A DNA stretch of 64,000 nt from the NCBI RefSeq assembly GCF_035083965.1, contig NC_089739.1, positions 6,932,001 through 6,996,000 of the forward strand. Reading direction: 5' to 3'. Every line of letters begins with the position of its first letter. Positions within the stretch are counted from its first letter, which is position 1. A program made the position numbers and the translations under genes. Source of the DNA: Branchiostoma lanceolatum. Lineage: Eukaryota; Chordata; Leptocardii; Amphioxiformes; Branchiostomatidae. This document shows, piece by piece, positions 34,201-46,200 of the stretch. The notes below the pieces were generated by a model. It was not told the DNA's origin. It was given only the letters and a program-made list of their open reading frames with translations, and did no database searches.

Positions 34201-37200
34201 TCTTTGTGTTCAGCTGAGATCGTCAGGCAGTCAAATTCCGAGGAAAATTGGCCGATTTCACCACGATTTCTCGCCAGTCATCGTCAAAAATCGATGTCCC
34301 GCCACGCTTGAATATGACGCGGTCGCCATGGGCAGGCATTGCATCCTGTGCGGTCCCAATTTTCCGCGGTCGCGGTCGCGTTGGGGAGGTGGTCGCCTTG
34401 AACAGGCATCTTAATGCTTACGTCTATGGGGAAAAAATTCGGGACCGAGAAAAAGCGGTCGCCATGGCCAGGTGGTCGCCATGAAAAGGTGGTCGCCTAG
34501 GCAGGTTTGACTGTACATCATGCAAAGCAAAAAAAAAAATCATCTAATTTACTGGGGTTTTTTCAACAGTTTCCATTCGATCCATACTTTTGATTTCATA
34601 AAATAGACTTTTCTGTGCTACTTTTCAATGAATGCCTTGTGCGGATAATTCTGCATATAATCTTTACCAATGCAGTGCAAAATTTCCAGCCCTGCCTGTC
34701 AATATCTTATCCTTACCCTCCACAGCTTCGTTTGTCTCCTCTCCTTCTGTAGCCTGCCCTTCAACTGACGTCTGCAACTTGGGCGGGGCCGAGGCTCGCT
34801 TCGTGCGCGGGAGTCTCGCGGCCGTCTCACGGTTCTTACTACCGGGAGGTCGCCCACGAGTCTCGTTGGGATTACGCGGCCGGTTCTCGCTGGGATGTCG
34901 TGATCGGTTCTCGCTGGGATGTCGTGATCGGCTTTCGCTTGGATGTCGCGATCGACTTTCGCTCGGGTGGCGGGAGCGGCTCTCGCTGGGGTTGCGAGGT
35001 CTGCCGTCACTGGAGGTTCTAGTGCGACTCCCGCTCGGGTGTTTTATTCTTCCTTCTGCTAAAAGGGAAAAGAAGTCACAATTTTTACAAAAAGTAAAAT
35101 GCTAATATGGAACATAAGCTGTTAAAGAAAGGCTTGAAAACGGTGTGATCTTCAGCTGTTAACTTTTTGATCTTAAAAAACCTAATGTTGTAGTTGTACG
35201 CAAAAATTATTCAAAATGAACAAAACATCCAACATGGAAACAACTACTAACAGCAACATCAAAAGATCTTTTTGTCAAAAAATGTCTAAGAAAAATATAC
35301 AATTCATATTCATGTATAGCACACATATTCCATTCTAAAAAGATGCTTCATTCTAAACTTAAGCTTCCTGCATGAAGGATGATGATGCTCACCTCCAGAT
35401 GCGTTTCTTTCCTTCTTTCTCTTCAGGACTTTCTCCCGTTTCTCTGGTTGAGTCTCAGGCCCCTCCCCTCCGGACAGGCCGGCTGACAGGTCGTCTTTGT
35501 CATGCTGGAAAACACAAATCATCTGTCTGTCAGTGTTTGTCTGTATCGCACAACTAATATACTGCTTACGTTGATGAAGGTTAGACATCCAGGTAATAAG
35601 ATACGCCAAAAATAGTCACTCAAGCAACAGTTACTGGATAAAATTTTTAAACAGTGAGACGTTTCAGACAGCATGCGCCATCTGTCGTAATGTAATATGC
35701 TGCTTACATCTACAAGTGTGGAGGGATCACTAACATCGAGTATGGATAAGTGCAAGTACATAAAAATTCTACTGGTTGCCATTGCAGTACTTAGGGGACC
35801 AGGGGGCCCAAAATATACCTTGACCATCATATTTCCAACACCAACCCACATAACAAATATCATCACAATCCATGCAGAGGTGCTTAAGTTATGCTGACCA
35901 CAAATTTATCCAGAAATACTAACACACAGACACACACACACAAACAGATAAAAAACAATACCTCCATTTTTCACGGAGGTAAATATAGTTAACCTGGCCA
36001 TACACATGGGAACCTACCTTGTTCTTCTCGTGGTAGTGTTTCTTGTGACAGAGAAGTCCCATCTCTTTGCGGAAGGCCTTTCCACAGCCAGCTATCGGAC
36101 ACTTGTACTTGTTGTGGTCAAAATCCACATCCATGTCTTTGGGTGCATTCCCCACCACTATAATAGGATGGACAGATAACCTGGTTAACAATGTGTTACA
36201 CGTTATTACACATATTACTATCTGTTACATGTTATACTTCAGAAGTTCAAAGTATACTATTTCAAGGATTTGAAATACTTTTTTCTGTAATGGACACTTT
36301 TGCAAGACGTAAATGTAAGAAATTTTACTTACCATTTAGAAAAATATTCTGCAAATATACAAGCTGCCTGCTATTGAATTTTTGCAAAGGTAAGTTACTT
36401 TAATTTGCACACTTGAAGACCTGTCTTTGGAAGTTTCATACTTACATGGTTCTCTGCTGTGCTTCTTGGACTGTTCAGGAAAACAAAGATAACACCATAT
36501 TAGGAAATCATGGAGCAGGAAATAGTCCAGGAAAAGACTCTTTGTACACCAAAAAATGTTTCATTTAGCTAACGCTTTTGTGACCGTCTGTTACCTTCAT
36601 CATGGAAATTCTAGCTGGTTCAATTTTCACTGCAGCTATATATATCGCTGCTTACAGATGCAGTCTCAAAAGTGAAACATTTACATTTATACAGGGACAG
36701 GTAATGTGGTGTCTACAATGCGGTTCCAAACGTTAAAGTTCTCCAAACTTACCCGATCTCGCTGACTCATCCCGAACCCTCTCTTCCTGTGGGGGATTTG
36801 CAGTTGACCCGTTGACATGGCAACCGTTGACATGGAAACACCACCTGCTGCAGACATGTGCGGCCCCTGCAGCAGACCAGCCAGAGCATCCTGACCAGAC
36901 ATGGGATTGACGGACGGCGACGACTTGGTCTTTGAGGAAGAGAGGCGGTTCTTGTTGCGTGTTTGGCGCGCCCGCCGCGTGGCGGGTCGAGGGCGCGCAC
37001 CGTGCGCAGAACGCAGGTGCAAGCTCTGGGAGGTCGGTGCCATACTCATCAGGCCTGAGGAGGAAAATTTACAGTTAAAACATGGCAACATTGAAGATAT
37101 CAAATGTTACTTCTTTTTATCAAATTTAATATAACTTTTTTTGAATGTCTCACAAAATTGTTGTACAATACATGTATGTATGTGGCCAGGGTTTGACAAG

Positions 37201-40200
37201 TTTTGAAAAATTCACTGGTCTTATCAACACACTTAAAACCAACTTTTTATAGGCCTGTAATGTCCAAACATTTCACTGATTTCCAGTCATCCGACCATTG
37301 AACTTGTCAAACCCTGAATATCTTTTGATAATACTAATACAACACAACTTTTCTTCTTTCCCTTAGGCTGAACTTCATAAAATCTTTTCACTGCTTTTTT
37401 CCAAGATGACCTTACACTTGACTTTGTATTTTCACAAAGTAATGAACCAGAAAGTACAACAAAACAGTGGCCTATGGTTAAGAAACAGTATTTGTGAATG
37501 GACGACTGTGATACAACATCCATGCAAGAAACAGGCACACAAACACAAAGTGAAAGCAATGCCAGGAAAACGCATGAAGCTCTCTACTCCTTTAACCTTC
37601 TTTCTCCCAACTTAACATGGGAAAGTCAGTATGCATGGATGAATGCAAAGCAGGGAGAAGGTTAAGCATCAAGTAACTGTGAATGCACAACATGAAAACT
37701 TAACAGAACTATTTTGTACAAGCACGCAGGATAAACTACTGCAATGAGTACAAGGTGCTTAGATCAGATTACAAAGATGCACGGCTAGAGTGTTCTACAA
37801 GCCAGTACTAAATATCTGATCTCTATCTTCTGTTAAGTGCTTATTACACATTGCAGCAATTTCAGAGTGGCAAGCAATTGGTAGGACTAATTCTAGCTTT
37901 ACTTTTTGTGTTCTCAGTGACTCATATATAACATTTTGAAACAAAATATAAGAGTATGCCTCGGTTAACAAGAATGCAATTTAGCATAAGTGACAAGGTA
38001 CAACTACAAGGTGCAAGGAGCAAGCAGAAATGTATGGGTGTGCCAAGAAACCTCAACAATACAACATGTGTTCTAGAAAGGCAGTGCACAACCAAGCAAA
38101 CTAGCAAAGTCATGCTGGAAGTTAACAGCATAAAATGCACAGTATTCGCTGTAGCGAGGAAAGATGTTGCTTTAAACCAATATGGAGTGTACTAACCTAC
38201 CGACTGTCCACACTTCCTACATATGATAATCAGAGGCAGACTAGTTTGGCTTCAGGGCATAAATACCAGGCCGTGCGACTGGATAGATTGGGGTCTTCAC
38301 AAGTGGGCGTGTCAGTTGGGTCGTGCCACTAGCAATGGTGGGGGTGCAAACAGCTGGTAGCAGTTTTTTGTTTAATTTTCGTGCCTTTGGTGGGATTTTG
38401 TTGTTATAAACATTTCCAACCCCAAAACACTGTCAACCATCTAAATGCACTACGTACTGACTTTAAAGACAGGAAGCAAAGCAGGGATGGTCCACTATAG
38501 GATAGGGGTGCTGAGTTTCTTTATATCATATCTGCAAGCCAAAGAAGCTGGTAATTTATGAAAGAAGGGAATTTGAAAAGAACACCATGTCTGCATGAAG
38601 CTGCAATAGGACAGATTCACATGCATACAAACAGATACTGAAAGAATTGAACACATTGAACATAATGTTCGATAAAAAAAAGGAAGGAATGAAAATGTTG
38701 TGTCAATCATATTAAGAATTGTAGCTTAACAATGATCTCTCTTCAATGCACCACACTGGACACCCCTCTTGTCAAAAGTGTCTGCTTCCAAAATAAAACA
38801 AATTTTTCCACCCCTTATTACAAGTAGTACGCCCTAATTTTCTCTCCAGTGCAATAGGACTTTCGGACTTTTCCACTGCAAAAGAAGGGGTGATTAGCAT
38901 GCAGTTGAAGAGAAATATCATTAGGCAATAGGGTTTCTTTAGGCCACACCAATTCAATTCATAGGTTCTCAGATTTTTAAAAGTTTTAAACTTGAAGATC
39001 AACATGAGTCAGAGGGGAAAGTCTGTACAAGTTGTTGGTATACACAGTTTCATTGAGTGAATATAGTCAGTGTCAAGTTTTCCTCCAAGCCTTCTAGATC
39101 TTAAGTTCAAATGAGTAAGCTGTATTTCATGCTTGTGAAACTGTCATTTAAGTTTTAACATAACATACCAGCTTCGCAGGCATGCGGCGGTGACTGGCTC
39201 TATCACTCCGAACAACTTCTTTCTTTGTTTTCATGTTATTCTGTTGCTAAATTTTTATTCACAAACATCCGTGAACCAAGTAAATAAATTGGTGTGGCCC
39301 TAACAACACAAGAACAAAGCACCTTCATGCGGATTGGGCATGAATCCTGGCATGGAAAGGGGGTAATACGGGTGCCCCATCGCAGTGGTGACAGGCATGT
39401 ATCCTTGCGCTTGGGCCTGCGATGCCTTCAGCATTCGCATGAGGGCGCTTTGGTGTCCCTCGGGTGTGTCGGGTGGTGAGAGGCCGCTGTGAGGCAGCAT
39501 CCCTACAGCGGGGAGGGAAGAGAGGCCATTGTTTCGCACCAAACATAGCCGAGCCCCTTCCTTGATACCTTCACATTCAGTTGTATAAAAGTCAAACATG
39601 TATATAAGTACTAACTAAGCCTAGAGTCCATCCACCTCTACATAAGGACCTCCTGGCCATTGTGACCACTTTTTGGTGGTACCTTCAATAGTTTTTCCCA
39701 TTGACCAAAACAACTTACACACAGATTTGATCATACAGTAAATATACATTACTTAGGTGTGCACCCTGGGCGCGACACCCCAACCGGGTTTTGCCCAGTA
39801 TTATATATAGATGTATTTCTGTTTCCTTTTTGCTCACATTGTATACCTAATGTTATAATTATAATGAGCGTCTTTATAATAACAGGGTACGGGTGGAAGT
39901 TGCTTTAAAAGAGCAGCCCATATGCTAGTGGCTTATAAACTAATTCTCGTCTTCTGAATTAATCCAATGCATTATTTTCTATCTTCAACCAACCTCCTTG
40001 CTTCAAAACTCATTCAGCCAGGTTATATGCAACTGGCTGGATGACTACATGTAGATACTGATCACAAGTGCCTCCTATCATTTCATAGACTAAGTACAAC
40101 TGCAACCAGGACACTATGAATCATACTATGATTCGAGCCAAAAATTGCAAAACAAACTTCTTTGTAAAGTTAAATTCTAACAGTAATATAATAAGATAGA

Positions 40201-43200
40201 GTAAAGTTGCAATGTTTCAATAACAATTCGATCGGAAAGATTCCTTATTCTGAAATAGATAATCCTATTAAATGATAACAATGTCAAACTTGTAATAAAT
40301 GTGACAACATCCTAGTACTAAACAGAAGTACACAGAAAGTGGAAAAAGAATTAAACTATGATTTCTAACACAGGAAAAAGTTGGACTTATTCCTTGATAA
40401 AGGCTGGCGCTGTTTAGTTGAAAATGTGGATGAGTCCAACTTTTTTTTTAGTTAGAAATCACATTCACAGGGGTGCCTAAGTATTCATACAAATTTTACA
40501 GAATTCATGCAAGTTTTACAGAATATATGCCATCCTTACTATTACTTAGTAAAAAAGTCATATGAGTTCCATAAAAATTTGTATGTTTCTTTGTAGTGGA
40601 TCATATGGATTCCGTAAAATTTGTAGGTTTCTTAGTAGTGGATTGTATGAATTCCTTAAAATTTGTAGGTTTCTTAGTAGTGAATCGTATAGATTCCATA
40701 AAGTGTGTATGTTTCTTTGTAGTAGACAGTCTAAATTCCATAAAATATATATGGATTTTGTCAAATATGCATGCTTACTTAGTAATACTTAGGCACCCCA
40801 GATTTAAAGCCTGATTTAAGATGTATTAAACACACGAAGATGAAGTTTCAAGCTTCACAGGTGTATGACTAAATGCTTTGTTTATTTGTACGTATAATTG
40901 TAGAAGACCATACGAAAGTCGCTGTACTTTTGTTGTGTCGATAAAGTTGTATCAATGACCTACCAGAGGTGTGAGGTGGTAGTAAGGAGTGTGGTCCAGA
41001 AGGAAGGCCCATGCCCATTGGTACAGACACCGGCGGCAGTTGTCCCATCCCAAACGATGCGGCAGAGCTGAAGGGTGGTTGGCCGGATGGACCAAGGAAC
41101 GGAGGCTGTCCAAATATGGGTGGGGTAGCAGGCGGAGTCTGGTGGAGGGGTAGGGGGCCTTGGCTGGACAGAGGCATCATGGGATGCGGCATGGTGAAGG
41201 GTAGTTGAGGGCTGCAAAATAAAAACAAAATAAAACTTTCTTTTTAAATTGTGTTACAATTGTAATGGGTACAATGTATGGCAAGCTATTTCAAGAGGCA
41301 CTACAGTGTCATACTGAAAATACACAATAAGATCTCAACAGAACTTAGAACACTTTCAGAAAGGAATTTCACATTGGAAGTGCCAGATTATTGTTATAGG
41401 ACAACTACGAAATACTTTCTTGTGGAGATTCTAAAAATTAAAAAAAGAATCAAAGCACTTTTGCCATTCTCATTTGCATGTCATTGAAAAGACAATCATC
41501 AATATATTCTGAACAATTACCACAGCTACTTGAACTTTAAGTTCATAGACAGAATTTCTGCAATTTGTTTTGGATTTCTACCTGCAGATGAAAGTGGGCA
41601 GGGCTATGGTATCTTTCTGTACTCACTTGAACATCTGCGGAGAGGTCTGTAGAATGGAGGTCGTCATGGTTTCTGGGTTCATGGTAGCTGGGAGACTCAT
41701 GCTCTCCGTGCGGAAGGGGGAGGGCGCGGCGAGCAGACTGGAGATCACGGACTGGCCGTGGAGTCCCGTCTCTGTCTCCGACTCTGTACTGGAGTTGTTG
41801 GTGGTTTGAGGCTACAGACATGATATAACCAATGAACAGTCAGGGTTGTTATACTTTTTTCCGAACATTTTGCATACTTTTTTTCAAATAATGTTGAATA
41901 CTTGTTTTACAAAGAAATGTTGCATATTGTACAACCTGTGAAAAAAATGTAGGTTGCCAAGTAGTAGACGGATCACATCACAGTTACCATTAACAGTTCA
42001 TTTTCTAACAAACACTGGTTCACCGATTTTTGTCCCCGTCAAGTTTCTTTCTACTGGTACAGTAAGAAATACGGGTTTCATACTGGCACCCATCCCTAAC
42101 AGACATACAACCACAAAACATTAATTTCAGAGTTTGAAATACACCAATTTTTCTCATTTCAGCAGAGGTTGCATATTGGATAACATGTGCCTGTCCACCA
42201 TTGATAATGCTTCCACTCAACATTTCCGCATGCCATTAGAACCAACGCTGGCTAAGCTTTTTACCACATGGATTAGCATCAAAAACATACAATGTATAGA
42301 GTTCAAACAACCGTCTAAACATTTCCATTACCTTCTTTGTGGGCTTGCCGGTCGCAGTCTTGGTTTTGATGGTGCTGGTGCCCATCATGGACGTCCTGGT
42401 GGTCGCTATGTGCTCATCTGTGTCAGGAAAAGATTCTTTTCATTAGAAAGAGTTTTGACACATAGACCTGTGCTTTGGCTGTGTACATGTACTAACTAGG
42501 ACAGAGGTTTGGGTAGTACAGTACCAGACCATGTGCCTGTACCAAAACAAGCTGGTTAAATCAATCCAAAATTCCACTTAGTGGTTGTGAATGAATACCA
42601 TGATTCAATCGATTGTTTCACTTCAGCTGAAAGGATGATAAAAAAATGATGATAAAAAAATAAGAGAATACAATATTCAAGAATGTTCAAGGTATCAACA
42701 TGTCGTACCTGCCCGTGAGGTGTGTCCTCTCGCCTTAGACAGCGCTGAGAGTTTCCCAGCCAGCTTGTCAAGACGCGCTCGCTTTTCCTGGAAAGATCCT
42801 TTAGGAGAGGCCGACGCCCGCCTCTTCTTGGTGGTGGGACCACTGTCTGTAAGGTGTCAAAATGGTTTGTATGACTTCTATATGTTGCACTTTAAGAAAT
42901 TCAAAGTTCTGTCAGTATGTATGTTTTTGATATATGCTACATTGTAGGGTACATGACGAGGATGTTACATGTAATGTACACAGCAAACCAATGACTTGGT
43001 CTAGAGGGTATTTCAATAGTAAGGTCTAGCAAAGGATGAAAAAACTGCTTTACTTCAGCATCATCTACATCAATTTATGACTAGAATAGTGTGAATGCAT
43101 TTAAGTTTGCGTGGTAACCGGGAACATAAAACCACTGCGAACATTTCTGTATTTACAGTACATCTAGTAAAGGACACTATGATTAGAACAGTTCACACCT

Positions 43201-46200
43201 TGTGTTTTACACATTTACACTCAAGCACATTGTGCATTTTGTGCCAGCTTGGGGGTCATGCAAAACAAGTAAACAAACAAGCAAACGTTACCAATTCACA
43301 GCCTGTGTCTTACATATATTAACACTCAAGTACATTGTGTATTGTGCCAGTTTTTGGGTCATGCAAAACAAGTAAACAAACAAACAAACGTTACCATCTG
43401 AAGACTCATCGCTCTGTCTGTGGCGCTGTTCTCGGCTCCGAGGTCGCTCTCGGCTGCTGGGGCGACTCCCACTGCTGCTACTGCGGCTACGATCCTTACT
43501 GGACGGCCGACCCTTACCGGTGCCGGGGCCGGAGTTCTGGGACTGCGCAAGGGCTGCAAAATCCTAGGAAAAGACACCAGGAAATAATACTGTAAATGCA
43601 AAAATGTTTGCGGGAATCTTATTTCGCGGTAGGGAGAAAATGGAGTGTTCACGGTGGTTTTGAGTTCGTGTTTGAAACAATAGTAGCACTACAGTCACAC
43701 AATGGAATGGCTTTTTGCAGTGGTTTTAAGTTCGCGGTAAAGAGTTCATCGTGAAAACTGAGAACACGAAACCACCGCGAACATTTCTGCATTTACAGCA
43801 CTCATTTACTTACTTACAAACATACTATACTGGTCACTGATGAAAGTACTAGACCATGTACTGGAAGATGGCTGTAACTGTTACAGATAAAAAACCTCTC
43901 TCGGTAAGGACTGCAAAATTCTTAGGGGATGCAAAGTATATATTTGGGTTGCCAGAGAAAATTTACAGACTTTAAAATCATCTTTTTATGTTTGTTAAGT
44001 TTCCATGTTAAATAAAGCTTGTTGTCTAATCAATTGCACCTGATATTAGTCTACACCTAAAAATGAAAATACATTTCTATATTTGTACTGTAAAGCTTTC
44101 CTATAATATAAGCTTGGTATAAGAGGAAATGATAAAGGTATAGCATGTACCTGTCCCTTCATATCATCAGGAATGGGCCGTACATTGATGCCTTTCACAG
44201 TCTTGTCGATCCCATCATAGAAATGCACTCTGTAAGATGCTGGGAGGGAAGCCAAGGATTAGAGGTCAGGGGTTAGAGGTCAGAGGTCAGGTCACAAGTG
44301 CTCATGGGAAAATTTTGAAAAATTGTTTTAATTTTTCCATTGTTTTTTCTCCTGACTTTGTCATATTTTCTATGGCGGTATTGAAACAATTTTCTAGGAA
44401 ATATTTTGGTCACAGTCGAGGAGATGAAACATTTATAGATTGAGGTTAAAATCAATACTGGACACTGGCATTGGTCCAGAACAATAACTTATTCAAACCA
44501 CACCAAATATGGATTAACAATCTCATAAATACACTTTGTGCTATCGAGGATTCATACCTACTTGTAACTTACAGATACTGTATATATATACAGCATTAAG
44601 AATATTGTTTAAACCTTTGTTTCTGTTATTTGAGCTATACTTAGTTACCATCATCTTACTTACGATTAAGTATAATTCATTCAACAATGTCCAAAGGACC
44701 CTCATACAAAAATATAGTATACATGATATGAGTATGGGATTTGCTGATAATCGTCTCATTAACGATTAAGCAGATCTAAAAAGTGTAGGTAGTTTACATC
44801 ATGAAAAATGAAACAATATTTCGACTCAAGAAACATTTGACTCACCAGAATTTTCATTATCTAATTTACCAACTCAGATCAACTTTCATACTAATATAAG
44901 TGCATGTACATTGTACATTGTCATAATGATGATGATGATGATCATCATCAGTTACCATGATACTGTCATAATATCAATAAATTGTATGTCTCATGTTATC
45001 AAACAGCTTATAACACTTGCCAGCCTATAGCATATTTTCATTCAATAACTAAAGGTGCGAAACTCTCCAGTAGGCAGTATACTTGGTTCTTGCAGAACAA
45101 CAGGAAACAAAGAATAAACAGTATCTCCCACTTAGACCTGGCAGCTGCATTTTACAACAATATAAATTATAATGTATATTTCATTTATCTATTTTACCAG
45201 TGGATACACTCAGATCTCAAGCTTGACCTGTCCTTCATACTGTATTACTGCACAGAGCTGCACATGTAAAACTCACCATCTACCCTAACTTCCAAAATCT
45301 TTGCAGGGTAATATTTGCAGTCGGTCCACCTGGCGAGGACTTCATCTCCAACCTTGTATTGCTGTGGAATAAGGAAATAATCAATTTGTTGGTTCTCGGG
45401 TAGGGCTTTCAAGTGTGTACCTAAACATGTCATAATCAGAAATAAGTTTTCCTCTTTTTATTTCTTTTTTAGTCTGTATAACGCAAACTCTAGCTGTCAG
45501 GGGGTTTCTGTCCGCAGCGAGGCGGTTATAGGGCAGCGAGCGGTCACAGGAGACTTGATTGAAATCAGGCTATTTCTTTTTCACCCTTACCATAATTACT
45601 ATGAATTACACAATATCCTACCATAGATTCACTTTAAGTTCAGAGCACTAAATCTGCGACATTCACACGACGTGAAAATCAAGTAACTGATCCTGGTATC
45701 TTCACACTACATCACAGTAAAAAAAAAGGAAGGAAGATGACTGCGACTTTGATAAGTTGACACTTGGCACTGAGTACTTCATGACACTGTAAAAATGTCG
45801 AGAATTACGGTTTGTCTGACTTACAGCTGGTATTTTTATAGGTCCTTCTTTCCGTGTCGTGAGTCGATCCGTCGGCCTGATCCTCTCACTGTCGAAGGGA
45901 AGCCACTCATCGTAGCGATGGTTCCAACCTTCAAAATGCACCAGGATCTCTCGTTCCTCGTAGTCTACCTCCTCGATTTTGGCCGGGTACCTGACAATAG
46001 TGAAAATGATATTGTAAACTAATTTAAGTTTGTGATGATTTGATTTCGCCAGATGTGGACAACACCCTTAAATCTTTGCACGCAAAGCCAAGCCAAGAGG
46101 CAGAAAACGGAGTGTTTGTGGTGGCTTTTAGTTCAAGATTGAAACAAGGTGGGCAGAAGGCAGAAAATGCACTTTCACGGACGGAGGTTTTAAGTTCATG

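Larger units (their letters stand above)
27521..34513. mobile_element. 7-kb pogo/Tigger-type DNA transposon carrying two genes
   Basis: The ends are inverted repeats beginning CAGTCAAACCTGCC and continuing with GGCGACCACC on both sides (about 26 bp). TA flanks the element at 27519-27520 and 34514-34515, the target duplication of the Tc1/mariner-pogo superfamily. Subterminal GGTCGCCATG motifs recur at both ends: about 27564-27596 on the left, and about 34320, 34390, 34457, 34475 and 34489 on the right. Inside are an intact transposase (minus strand) and a HIRAN-domain gene (plus strand), diverging from a 1-kb spacer. The length of 6,993 bp is far above the roughly 2-3 kb usual for Tigger elements. 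It sits in the PHF20 intron between the AT-hook exon and the first PHD exon. Confidence 0.93.
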
